This document shows, in pieces, positions 1 through 8,179 of a stretch of DNA of 21,561 nt (the stretch's first letter is position 1; the number at the start of each line of letters is the position of its first letter). A program made the translations under genes and the position numbers. Origin of the DNA: CAJXZP01 sp049606935. GTDB taxonomy: Bacteria > Bacteroidota > Bacteroidia > Flavobacteriales_G > Salibacteraceae. The notes beneath the pieces are model-generated. The model saw nothing but the letters and a program-made list of their open reading frames with translations, made no database searches and was not told the origin of the DNA. The DNA is taken from NCBI GenBank assembly GCA_049606935.1, contig JBMYWA010000040.1, forward strand, positions 1-21,561. The letters are read 5' to 3'.

Positions 1-674
1 CCAATTGTTCCTCTATCCACACAAGTATTAGCTCCTAATTCCACGTAATCTTCAATGATTACATTTCCAATATGATATAATTTTTGGTAGTTGTTATCGG
101 AGTTAGGCTGAAAACCAAACCCTTCACTTCCAATAACTGCTCCTGGTTGAAAAACGCAATGATTACCGATTATAGAATCATCCTCAACCGTTACATTGAA
201 ATGCATATGAGTATTTGCACCCACTTTCACATTATTTCCAACGGTTACACCCGCTTTTAATCGACAATTATCACCAATAACTGTATTCTCCCCAATATAA
301 ACGTTAGCCCCAATCATTACATTCTCACCAATTGTAGCAGATTCCTCTATTACGGCAGACTTATGAATACCTGTTGAACTGTTTTTGTATTGATGATATA
401 CTTCCAAAATTTTCCCTACAGAGAGTCTTGGGTTCTCTACTCTAATTAAACTTAAAGATGATGGTAGAGATTTTTCAGCCACAAACTCATGACTTACAAT
501 AGCTGCACTGGCATTTGTGGAATACAGAAATTCTGCATATTTCATATCAGACAGGAAACATACAGAGCCGGCTTTACCCTTTTCTATCTGAGCCAAGTCA
601 TTCAACATCACTTCCGGATTTCCTTCAAGTTTACCTTCTAATAAACCTGCAAGTTGGCCTGCACTAAACTCCAT
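1..674 (-). CDS. lpxD: UDP-3-O-(3-hydroxyacyl)glucosamine N-acyltransferase LpxD, C-terminus cut by the window edge
   Basis: LpxD adds the N-linked hydroxyacyl chain to UDP-acylglucosamine in lipid A synthesis, using acyl-ACP, in the cytosol. About 224 of the usual roughly 340 residues are present. The start is ATG at 674, giving MEFSAGQLAGLLEG. Residues 1-105 form the uridine-binding N-terminal domain. From about residue 105 a left-handed beta-helix begins, with hexapeptide repeats such as IGENVMIGANVYIGENTVIG, followed by the family motif GSEGFGF. The catalytic His of LpxD lies further downstream and falls outside the window. The gene follows the HD phosphohydrolase gene on the same strand after a 130-bp gap. 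A lone TATTTTTG match at 709-716 could be a separate -7 box, but no -33 box is visible. In many Bacteroidetes lpxC-fabZ follows lpxD; that would lie left of this window. Confidence 0.95.
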   Translation of the reverse strand, partial: MEFSAGQLAGLLEGKLEGNPEVMLNDLAQIEKGKAGSVCFLSDMKYAEFLYSTNASAAIVSHEFVAEKSLPSSLSLIRVENPRLSVGKILEVYHQYKNSSTGIHKSAVIEESATIGENVMIGANVYIGENTVIGDNCRLKAGVTVGNNVKVGANTHMHFNVTVEDDSIIGNHCVFQPGAVIGSEGFGFQPNSDNNYQKLYHIGNVIIEDYVELGANTCVDRGTI

Positions 675-804
675 GTTTCTTTATTCTTTAAAACTGATAC
701 GTTAGCGCCAAAAATAAGGTTTTAAAGGGGTACTACAGATGGTAATACTCAATTTTATTAACACCCATTTATTTGGTAAATATCAATGTTTTGAGCCGAT
801 TTTT

Positions 805-2037
805 CTAAACTGGAAAACACACAAAATGCTTAACAACTGGCTCTGAAAGAACCGAAATATTTAATAACGCAGCGTCATCACCAATGTGATGCACTCCACC
901 GTCTTTATGTAAGATATGAATATGTTCAGAAGTTGGCTTAAAAGCTCTATTCTCTACCTTTCCTGTTATAACAAAATACTCAGATTCTTTTTCGGATAAC
1001 CCTAAGATTGTTTGAGCTTGTTTCTTTTTGGCTTTAATTTCTTGCTCCCTAAATTTTTCATCGCTAAAACGCACTTTTAGCAACTGTCTTTTTATTAATT
1101 TTTGAGACAGCAAACTCAACACTTTATCCTCACAATTTTGCCACACTTTTATGGCACTAATAACATCAAAATCATCTAATTGAGAGAATAAATCCAACAC
1201 ATTCGGGTTTGTTTGGAAGTCCGTTTTTTTGATGCGAGAATTCATAAAAAACTTCAATGCTGGACTTGCATATAAATCAACTCCTTCCCGACTTAGTTCT
1301 GCTGCACGTTTCATCACTCTTACCAAAAGGTTCTCGGCACTTAAAACCGTTTTATGCAGGTACACTTGCCAATACATTAATCGTCTAGCAATAATAAATT
1401 TTTCAATAGAGTAAATTCCCTTTGCTTCTACAACCAGGTTACCATCAGCTACATCTAACATCTGAATAATTCGCTCTGACCCAACAACTCCCTCAGAAAC
1501 TCCGGTAAAGAAACTATCTCTCATTAAATAATCCAACCTATCCATATCTAACTGACTAGAAACTAATTGATGAAGATATGTTTTGTGATATTTATTGGTA
1601 AAAATGGAAATGGCAAGGTCTAAAGCTCCATCGAATTCTTTGGACAGAGCCTTCATGAATTGAATAGAAATGTCTTCATGACTAACCCCTTCAATTATAC
1701 TATGTTCCAGCGTATGGGAAAAAGGGCCATGTCCAATATCATGTAATAAAATAGCGAGATACACACCTTCTGCTTCCTCATTGGTTACTTCATGGCCTTT
1801 ATCGCGAATCACAGAAATAGCTTGATTCATCAAATGGTAGGCTCCAAGAGTATGCTGAAATCGAGAGTGGTTTGCCCCAGTATAAACTACATTGGTCAGC
1901 CCTAGTTGATTAATCCTTCTAAGTCTTTGAAACCAAGGGTGCTCAATTACTTTATAAATAATTCCTCGGTGAATGGAAATAAAACCATATAAAGGGTCGT
2001 TAAAGATCTTGCTTTTAATATTCGTTAAATCCGACAT
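805..2037 (-). CDS. HD-domain phosphohydrolase (SAMHD1/dGTPase-like family)
   Basis: This 410-aa protein belongs to the HD superfamily of metal-dependent phosphohydrolases, in the branch that includes SAMHD1-like dNTP triphosphohydrolases. Metal ligands are visible: His62 in HSRFQHTLG, His99-Asp100 in LLHDIGHGPFSHTLE, and an Asp (probably 166) in QLDMDRLDYLMRD. The C-terminal 200 residues are less conserved and rich in charged residues. There is no signal peptide, so it should be cytosolic. The substrate cannot be read from the sequence; dNTPs or another nucleotide are plausible by family. It diverges from porX across a 72-bp gap and precedes lpxD, a neighbourhood common in Bacteroidetes. The ATG at 2037 places the first conserved segment (FNDPLYGFISI) at the usual distance. 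A TATTTTTG match at 2096-2103 on this strand could be its -7 box. Confidence 0.85.
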   Translation of the reverse strand: MSDLTNIKSKIFNDPLYGFISIHRGIIYKVIEHPWFQRLRRINQLGLTNVVYTGANHSRFQHTLGAYHLMNQAISVIRDKGHEVTNEEAEGVYLAILLHDIGHGPFSHTLEHSIIEGVSHEDISIQFMKALSKEFDGALDLAISIFTNKYHKTYLHQLVSSQLDMDRLDYLMRDSFFTGVSEGVVGSERIIQMLDVADGNLVVEAKGIYSIEKFIIARRLMYWQVYLHKTVLSAENLLVRVMKRAAELSREGVDLYASPALKFFMNSRIKKTDFQTNPNVLDLFSQLDDFDVISAIKVWQNCEDKVLSLLSQKLIKRQLLKVRFSDEKFREQEIKAKKKQAQTILGLSEKESEYFVITGKVENRAFKPTSEHIHILHKDGGVHHIGDDAALLNISVLSEPVVKHFVCFPV

Positions 2038-2109
2038 ATAAATGGCTTTATTTACATTACAAAACTGTTCCTTTGTTGGGAATCAAATAATAACACAAAA
2101 ATACAAACT

Positions 2110-3666
2110 ATGAACGTTAAAATCTTGTGGGCAGATGATGAAATAGATTTGCTTAAACCGCACATTTTCTTTTTGAAGGAAAAAGGATATGAAGTACTTG
2201 AAGCTAAGAGTGGCGATGACGCTTTGGAGATTTTAGAAGAAGAGGATCATGTAGACATTGTGTTTTTGGATGAAAATATGCCGGGCTTAACTGGATTAGA
2301 AACTTTACAAAGAATCAAATCAAAAAACCCCACACTTCCCATAATCATGATTACAAAAAGTGAAGAGGAAGAGATCATGGAGAGTGCTATAGGCGGGCAA
2401 ATTTCTGATTATTTGATTAAACCGGTTAATCCTAGCCAAATTCTTCTATCCATTAAAAAGAACTTAGACACGAAGAAACTGGTTAGCGAAAAAACCACAA
2501 GTAATTACCAACAAGAGTTCCGAAACATTGGCATGAGGTTAGGCGATCGTTTATCAAATGATGAATGGGTTGAACTATACCAAGACATGGTATATTGGGA
2601 AATGGAATTAGAAAAATCTGGTGACGACAGCATGAAGGAAGTTTTTGCGATGCAAAAATCAGAAGCGAATGCTCAGTTTTCTAAACACGTTGAAAAAAAC
2701 TATGTAGACTGGATTCAAGATGAAGAAAATGCTCCATTAATGAGTCACAGACTATTAGCAGAAAGAGTTTTTCCTCAAATAAAATCGGGAAGCCCGGTAT
2801 TTCTAGTAGTTATTGATAATTTGAGATATGACCATTGGAAAATTATTCGTCCTTTATTAGAACAATATTACAGAGTTGATTCTGAAGAAGCGTATTATGG
2901 AATTTTACCTACAGCTACTCAATATGCTCGAAATGCCATGTTTGCAGGTATGATGCCTTCTGAAATAGAACGAGCTTATCCGAATTTATGGTTAAATGAG
3001 AATGATGAAGGCGGGAAAAATATGCACGAAAAGGATTTCTTGGAAGGTAATTTAAAACGGGAAGGAAAGCATATAAAATTCAGTTACAACAAGATCACCA
3101 ATCTAGCCAATGGTAAAAAGCTGCTACAGAATTTACCCAACTTAATGAGCAATGAGCTAAATGTGATTGTATACAATTTTGTGGATATGCTTTCGCACGC
3201 AAGAACTGAGATGGAAGTAATTAGAGAACTTGCAGATGATGAGGCAGCTTATCGCTCCATTGCAAAAAGTTGGTTTGAACACTCCGCTTTATTTGAAATG
3301 ATGCAAGTAATGGCAGAAAAGGGGTGTAAAGTGGTGGTAACTACGGATCACGGAAGCATTAAAGTTGGTGAACCTACTAAAGTGCAAGGTGACAAAAACA
3401 CGAATACCAATTTAAGATACAAAGTGGGAAAATCGTTACAGTATAACGGTAAAGATGTGCTAGCCGTAGCCAAACCACATGAAGCGGGGTTACCAAAAGT
3501 GAATGTTTCTTCTTCTTTTGTTTTTGCTAAAGAAGATAAGTTTTTTGCTTACCCAAACAACTACAATTATTATGTTGGGTATTACAGAGATACCTTTCAG
3601 CATGGAGGAATTTCATTGGAGGAATGTTTGATTCCTTACATTGAGTTAAGCCCAAAAGAGCAATAA
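2110..3666 (+). CDS. porX: T9SS response regulator PorX (receiver domain plus PglZ phosphatase domain)
   Basis: PorX regulates type IX secretion genes with the histidine kinase PorY; the P. gingivalis protein is a phosphodiesterase acting on oligonucleotides. At 518 aa this matches the family length. Residues 1-120 are a receiver domain with acidic Asp9-Asp10, phosphoacceptor Asp54 (VFLDENMPG), Thr82 and Lys104 (YLIKPVNP). A helical linker follows, then a PglZ/alkaline-phosphatase-fold domain from about 225: Asp236 (FLVVIDNLRYD), the nucleophile region PTATQYAR (Thr268/Thr270), Asp359 and His363 (NFVDMLSH), Asp413-His414 (TTDHGS) and His498 (FQHGG). All expected metal ligands appear intact, so the enzyme is probably active. 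No PorY gene is adjacent, which is normal. A bidirectional terminator follows. No clear promoter is visible in the short upstream gap; TTCCTTTG at 2068-2075 is a one-mismatch -7 candidate. Confidence 0.95.
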   Translation: MNVKILWADDEIDLLKPHIFFLKEKGYEVLEAKSGDDALEILEEEDHVDIVFLDENMPGLTGLETLQRIKSKNPTLPIIMITKSEEEEIMESAIGGQISDYLIKPVNPSQILLSIKKNLDTKKLVSEKTTSNYQQEFRNIGMRLGDRLSNDEWVELYQDMVYWEMELEKSGDDSMKEVFAMQKSEANAQFSKHVEKNYVDWIQDEENAPLMSHRLLAERVFPQIKSGSPVFLVVIDNLRYDHWKIIRPLLEQYYRVDSEEAYYGILPTATQYARNAMFAGMMPSEIERAYPNLWLNENDEGGKNMHEKDFLEGNLKREGKHIKFSYNKITNLANGKKLLQNLPNLMSNELNVIVYNFVDMLSHARTEMEVIRELADDEAAYRSIAKSWFEHSALFEMMQVMAEKGCKVVVTTDHGSIKVGEPTKVQGDKNTNTNLRYKVGKSLQYNGKDVLAVAKPHEAGLPKVNVSSSFVFAKEDKFFAYPNNYNYYVGYYRDTFQHGGISLEECLIPYIELSPKEQ

Positions 3667-3683
3667 AAAACGTAATGCAAAAG

Positions 3684-3716
3684 AAAAGCCCTTCAATTAA
3701 AGTTGAAGGGCTTTTT
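3684..3716. terminator. Bidirectional rho-independent terminator between porX and lptB
   Basis: The arms AAAAGCCCTTCAA and TTGAAGGGCTTTT pair perfectly over 13 bp around a 6-nt loop. A T run closes the plus side. Read in reverse the hairpin is followed by TTTTCTTTTG, so it should also stop lptB transcripts from the minus strand. It sits between the two converging stop codons. Confidence 0.9.
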
Positions 3717-3719
3717 AAT

Positions 3720-4499
3720 TTAGTTGTCTTCTAAAGTTACATTCTTTTCAAGCTTTATATCCTTATCAAATTTCTTCCTTCTAAGTTCAAAGTTTTGTCC
3801 TAAATACACTCTACGAACTTGTTCATCTGCCGCTAATTCTTCGGCTGTTCCTGCCTTTATCAAACTACCTTCAAACAGCAGGTATGCTCTATCTGTTATT
3901 GATAGGGTTTCCTGTACATTATGATCTGTAATAAGAATACCAATATTTCTATATTTCAACTTATGCACAATAGCTTGAATATCTTCTACTGCAATTGGGT
4001 CAACCCCTGCAAATGGCTCATCTAATAAAATAAACTTGGGGTCTACTGCTAACGCTCGTGCAATTTCACATCTTCTTCGTTCTCCACCCGAAAGCAAATC
4101 ACCCCGATTATGACGCACATGTCCCAAACTAAATTCATCAATAAGCTCTTCTAATTTGGCTTTCTGTTCGGTTTTAGAAAGTTTAGTCATTTCCAAAATA
4201 GACATGATATTGTCTTCAATACTTAGCTTTCTAAAAACAGAAGCTTCTTGAGGTAAGTACCCAATTCCAAGCTGCGCTCTCTGATACATGGGCATTTTGG
4301 TAATATCTTTAGAGTCTAAATATACTTTACCTCCATTGGGCTTTATTAACCCAACCATCATATAAAAAGAAGTTGTTTTACCAGCTCCATTAGGACCCAA
4401 AAGCCCAACTATCTCACCTTGAGAGACTTCTACAGATACCCCTTTAACCACGGTACGGCTCTTGTACTTTTTTACAATATTGTCTGCAAATAACTTCAT
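3720..4499 (-). CDS. lptB: LPS export ABC transporter ATP-binding protein LptB
   Basis: LptB is the cytosolic ATPase that powers LptFG in extracting lipopolysaccharide from the inner membrane. All ABC motifs are present: Walker A GPNGAGKTT (35-43), Q-loop Gln84 (YLPQEASVF), signature LLSGGERRR (135-143), Walker B FILLDEP with Asp160 and catalytic Glu161, and H-loop His193 (ITDHNVQETL). The ITDHNV and RRRCEIARAL segments are typical of LptB rather than other ABC ATPases. The protein is 259 aa, with a charged tail of about 20 residues after the usual end (from LRRKKFDKD), common in Bacteroidetes. The ATG at 4499 lies 1 nt after the stop of the DUF5686 gene, so translation is likely coupled. Both gene products concern the outer membrane. 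The gene ends at the shared terminator with porX. Confidence 0.95.
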   Translation of the reverse strand: MKLFADNIVKKYKSRTVVKGVSVEVSQGEIVGLLGPNGAGKTTSFYMMVGLIKPNGGKVYLDSKDITKMPMYQRAQLGIGYLPQEASVFRKLSIEDNIMSILEMTKLSKTEQKAKLEELIDEFSLGHVRHNRGDLLSGGERRRCEIARALAVDPKFILLDEPFAGVDPIAVEDIQAIVHKLKYRNIGILITDHNVQETLSITDRAYLLFEGSLIKAGTAEELAADEQVRRVYLGQNFELRRKKFDKDIKLEKNVTLEDN

Positions 4500-4500
4500 T

Positions 4501-7032
4501 TTAAAACTTTAATTTAAACGAAAATTTAGCCTCTAAACCCCGTATTCCAAAGGTGGTATCTACAGGCCTAAAGTCTTCCATATATTCTAATCTTTTAACT
4601 AAATCTATTCTAAATATATTAAAAATGTTTTCCACTCCAATTCCTACCTCCGAATATGGTTTTCCTTCTAAAGTACTTAATGTAAGCGGGAAATTTAATA
4701 ATTCAGAATCATTTAGATTCTTGTTTTGATCAGATACTTTACCGGCCAATACTCTACCAGATAATACTAATCTCATTTTAGTTTTCTTTAATAACGGGAA
4801 AAAGCCAAAAAACAAACCGTTAAAATGATGTTCCACAAATAAAGCGACACTTTGATCACTGGCAAACTCCATGTAATTCATTGTATTGAAAACCGTCTTA
4901 TCATATGTAATTGTTTGATTTCCTCGGTGATTTATCAACAACGGATATGGCACCTTTCCAAAAAGTCTATTCCCTTCAATTTCTACATCTGTAAATCCTA
5001 AAATACCCGGCATAAACCTTTTTTCGATCCTTAAAAACAACCTATGATACTCGTAACTACTACCAAATAATGGATTAGAATATGAATATTTAAACTTAAA
5101 AACTGGTGCAGATGTTTTAATAGGGCTCCTTGAATATTCTCCCTGTAAAAATCTTTCATTTATGGAAAGTCTAGCACCTACAGAAATGTAATTGTCATGC
5201 AATACCTCTAAAACATTGTTAGTACCTTGATATACCATTTCATTATATGGAGTGGCTCTTAATTCACGGGCATTAACCGAAATAGAATTGGAAAACCCAT
5301 TATACCATTCATGAACATACTCGGTAGAAAACTTTTTTTCATAAAACATATTATAATTGGGAATAGTTGAAGACAGAATCCAGTGATCTTGAGGAATGTT
5401 TTTAATAGCAAACCCTGGTTGGTAAATATTGTTGTAATACTCCATAGTAAGCCTTCTATACGGATTTTTACTAAAGTAGTGTTCTACCTTACCACCGTAT
5501 TTAAATTTCTTATCTTTAAATCCATATGCAGCCCAACCAGACAGCCTCCATTTTTTACTAAACTTTAATTTTGTTCTAAAACCTGTTCGTATTCTAGCTC
5601 CCTCAACAAAGTTATAGCTCAATAATGAGGTAACCGGACCTATTTCAACTTTGTTAACACCCACATAGGCAGAGCCTAACATTCTAACTATGGTATTTAA
5701 TGTTTTAAACTGTCTAATGTTTTGAATGGTATCTGCTAATTCATAAACACCTACCTCACTTTCAGATAATTCTTCGTGTCTATTTTCTTCCCAAAACTCT
5801 TCAGGTAACTCTTCTTCGTCAACGTCATAGGTTAAAGAACTTCCATGTTTATAAAACTCATCAGGCCTTTGGTGATTCACCTTGTATTTAGAATAACTAG
5901 TTGTTTTAGTATTATAAATTCCTGTGGTTTTTCCTACCACTTGGAAATCTATAATCATGACATCCTTTTTAATATGCCATCCAATTTCATCTGTTTTTAC
6001 AAAGTCTTGAGTTATCCGCATATCTTGAACAAAATTTATATTCATTCTGTCATCAATATTCAACTCAATACTTTTAACCGCATAATTGTTTAAGGAGTCT
6101 CCAACCCACATAAAACCAGTAAAGGCAATCATGGTTTTATTCCTGGGCAAAAAAGCTAGTTTTTTGAATTTAAACCCATCTACCTCCATAGAATCTGTAA
6201 TGTAATACCTGTAAATAGTTGGTCCTAATGCTGAAATTGGTGAAGTAAAAGACTTATCAAACAAAATCACTTTACTCTCATAAATATCTACATCGCCTCC
6301 AATTTTGCTCATGAATTGATCTACACCAGAGCTAATGTTTCCATTATCAAAGCCACTTAACTTAGTTGCAGTTACTACTTCCTTAACATCCTTACCATAG
6401 TTTCGTTCATATACTCCAGAAATCTTTTCTTGAATTAAGACTGGCAAAAATGGCTTACCATTGAGTGCCGAGGTATCTACATAGTCTCGAAGAACTTTAA
6501 ACCCTTCCATTCCACGGGTAGTAAATAGTTTCTCATTAAAGTTATTTAGATCGTATTGGCGCTTAACGTACTTCTCATACTCAAAGTACTCAAAAGTTTT
6601 ACCTCTGTTCTCGTCTCGATGAGCCAACACATTTCTAATCAAAATTACCGCAGGGTTTTCTTTATTTCTATACCGTTGCTTCTTTGATTTAACCTCAAAG
6701 GCCTTTAACTCTTGCGATGTAGAGGCTAATTTAATGTTTATTGTAATGTTATTTCCCGTAGGGATTTTGGCAGTTTTTTTACCATAGCCTAAACTTGAAA
6801 AAATTAAATAGTTAGACCCCCACTCTGATTCAAGTACATATTTTCCATCAATATCGGTAGTGGTACCAATATTTTTACCTTGAAAAACAACATTTGCAAA
6901 TGGTATAGGTTCTCCTGTAAGTGAGTCTGATACCATCCCTTTAATTTTAACCAACTGAGCATTAGAGGCAAGGCTAAAAATAACCATGGCCACTAAAGAA
7001 AAATACTGCTTTATTTTTGTTGAAATAATCAA
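4501..7032 (-). CDS. CarboxypepD_reg-like / DUF5686 outer-membrane beta-barrel protein
   Basis: This 843-aa protein has a signal peptide (basic n-region with Lys6 and Lys8, hydrophobic core, cleavage after SNAQ near residue 26). A carboxypeptidase-regulatory-like Ig domain follows at about 28-110 (GMVSDSLTGEPIPFANVVF ... TDIDGKYVL). The rest matches the DUF5686 type, with many alternating strands in the last 400 residues and a C-terminal Phe (FSFKLKF), both typical of outer-membrane barrels. It lacks a TonB plug domain, so it is not a SusC receptor. Its function is not established; location and linkage to lptB suggest outer-membrane biogenesis or transport. The start is inferred: a TAA lies directly before the TTG at 7032, and the first ATG (residue 16) would leave almost no signal peptide, so TTG is the best start. 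Tandem with tatC upstream (124-bp gap). Confidence 0.85.
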   Translation of the reverse strand: MIISTKIKQYFSLVAMVIFSLASNAQLVKIKGMVSDSLTGEPIPFANVVFQGKNIGTTTDIDGKYVLESEWGSNYLIFSSLGYGKKTAKIPTGNNITINIKLASTSQELKAFEVKSKKQRYRNKENPAVILIRNVLAHRDENRGKTFEYFEYEKYVKRQYDLNNFNEKLFTTRGMEGFKVLRDYVDTSALNGKPFLPVLIQEKISGVYERNYGKDVKEVVTATKLSGFDNGNISSGVDQFMSKIGGDVDIYESKVILFDKSFTSPISALGPTIYRYYITDSMEVDGFKFKKLAFLPRNKTMIAFTGFMWVGDSLNNYAVKSIELNIDDRMNINFVQDMRITQDFVKTDEIGWHIKKDVMIIDFQVVGKTTGIYNTKTTSYSKYKVNHQRPDEFYKHGSSLTYDVDEEELPEEFWEENRHEELSESEVGVYELADTIQNIRQFKTLNTIVRMLGSAYVGVNKVEIGPVTSLLSYNFVEGARIRTGFRTKLKFSKKWRLSGWAAYGFKDKKFKYGGKVEHYFSKNPYRRLTMEYYNNIYQPGFAIKNIPQDHWILSSTIPNYNMFYEKKFSTEYVHEWYNGFSNSISVNARELRATPYNEMVYQGTNNVLEVLHDNYISVGARLSINERFLQGEYSRSPIKTSAPVFKFKYSYSNPLFGSSYEYHRLFLRIEKRFMPGILGFTDVEIEGNRLFGKVPYPLLINHRGNQTITYDKTVFNTMNYMEFASDQSVALFVEHHFNGLFFGFFPLLKKTKMRLVLSGRVLAGKVSDQNKNLNDSELLNFPLTLSTLEGKPYSEVGIGVENIFNIFRIDLVKRLEYMEDFRPVDTTFGIRGLEAKFSFKLKF

Positions 7033-7156
7033 TTAAACTCTAGTATTATTAGCAAAATACTGGTGAAGTACAAGGATTAACTGTTGACAAATCACCCTAT
7101 CAATAATCACTTACAATTACCGCGAATATACTGAATTAAGAAGAATCAATGGATAT

Positions 7157-7990
7157 TTATTTTTGGGCATTCAGAGCAATAACTCTACCTGAAATGCTGA
7201 TACTTATTTCATACAAAAACACCAATGGAATGGTGACTAATATTTGAGAAAAGATATCGGGCGGGGTAATAATTGCAGATAAAATTAAAGCCACAACCAC
7301 AAAATGTTTCCTATATGTTCTTAGAATTTGAGGTGAAAGAATTCCAACCTTGCTTAAAAAATACACTATTAAGGGTAACTCAAAAACCACTCCAGCAGCT
7401 AAAACCACCCCGGTAACAGTTGAAACATAAGTAGATAACGTTGGTAATGTTTGTACCTCAGAACTAATGGAATATGTAAAGAAAAAATTAACCGAAAGAG
7501 GAGCTATTAAATAGTAGCCAAACAAAACCCCTGTCATAAACAACAGGGAAGCCCAAAAAACAATACCTCGCGCATATTTTGCTTCATTTTGTTCTAAACC
7601 TGGCTTAATAAATCGCCACATCTCAAACAATATATAGGGAAAAGATAAAACCAGTCCAGCAATCATAGAAACCATAATATGAGAGGTAAACTGACCTGCC
7701 ATATCAATATTCTGCAAGGCTGGAAAATCAGCACCAATACAAAGTAAAGTAGGATCGTTAAAAAAACTTGGAATTTTCTGATTTAGGTATTCAGATAATT
7801 GACACAATTTTTGAAACGTAAAAAAATCACTTCTTTTAGGACCAAAAATAACCTCATCAAATAAAAAGCTTTTATTGATAAACGCAAGGATGGAAAACAC
7901 AAAAACAGCAATCGCACTTCGCATTAAATGAAATCTCAACACCTCTAAATGTTGTATGAATGTCATCTCCCCTTGTTGTTCTTCGCTCAT
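7157..7990 (-). CDS. tatC: Sec-independent (Tat) protein translocase subunit TatC
   Basis: TatC is the inner-membrane receptor for twin-arginine signal peptides. The 277-aa protein has six hydrophobic segments. The N-terminal motif FIQHLEVLRFHLMR carries the signal-binding Glu, and the conserved FEMWRFIKPGLEQNE follows the second segment. The first periplasmic loop (about residues 45-100) is longer than in E. coli and contains two Cys residues; similar extended loops are usual in Bacteroidetes TatC. The third periplasmic region and ITPPDIFSQ match the family. No tatA or tatB lies in the window. The ATG at 7990 is preceded by a -7-like TATATTTG on this strand. It diverges from a 72-aa gene. 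Confidence 0.95.
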   Translation of the reverse strand: MSEEQQGEMTFIQHLEVLRFHLMRSAIAVFVFSILAFINKSFLFDEVIFGPKRSDFFTFQKLCQLSEYLNQKIPSFFNDPTLLCIGADFPALQNIDMAGQFTSHIMVSMIAGLVLSFPYILFEMWRFIKPGLEQNEAKYARGIVFWASLLFMTGVLFGYYLIAPLSVNFFFTYSISSEVQTLPTLSTYVSTVTGVVLAAGVVFELPLIVYFLSKVGILSPQILRTYRKHFVVVALILSAIITPPDIFSQILVTIPLVFLYEISISISGRVIALNAQK

Positions 7991-8005
7991 TTGTCAAAAA
8001 AAGCG

Positions 8006-8013
8006 CAAATATA
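8006..8013 (-). promoter_or_regulatory. Candidate -7 box for tatC
   Basis: On the minus strand this reads TATATTTG, an exact match to the Bacteroidetes TAnnTTTG element, followed by CGC. It lies 16 bases upstream of the tatC ATG. I see no TTTG -33 box at normal spacing, so support is partial. Confidence 0.4.
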
Positions 8014-8111
8014 AACCGTTTAGTTATGTTTTTTGGCTAGAACTTAACAAAGGTTTTTCTGCCCCAAACCCAAAATACCCCTTTCATTACCAGCCGAATA
8101 GACCTAAAAAT

Positions 8112-8127
8112 CAATTCTAAAGAATTG
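8112..8127. promoter_or_regulatory. Perfect palindrome overlapping the -33 box of the 72-aa gene (candidate operator)
   Basis: CAATTCT and AGAATTG are perfect reverse complements separated by AA, a 7-2-7 palindrome. Its last three bases are the TTG of the putative -33 box. A dimeric regulator bound here would cover the RNA polymerase contact. No T run follows, so it is not a standard terminator. Confidence 0.45.
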
Positions 8128-8155
8128 TGGATTTTATTAATTTTGATTACTTTCG
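8125..8155 (+). promoter_or_regulatory. Promoter of the 72-aa gene (Bacteroidetes type)
   Basis: TTG (8125-8127), a 20-nt spacer and TACTTTCG (8148-8155), one base off TAnnTTTG. It lies 24 bp before the ATG at 8180. Confidence 0.55.
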
Positions 8156-8179
8156 CGTTGCCTAAAAAGTATTTCAAAC

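Noticed and set aside
709..716. TATTTTTG boxes upstream of lpxD, the HD gene (2096-2103) and ssb (11885-11892)
   Set aside because: They match TAnnTTTG but lack a -33 partner, and such A/T strings are frequent here; mentioned only as weak possibilities in the gene entries.
5845..6093. 82-codon plus-strand open frame opposite the DUF5686 gene
   Set aside because: It lies wholly antisense to a confident gene, has no promoter or recognisable features, and is best explained as a shadow frame.
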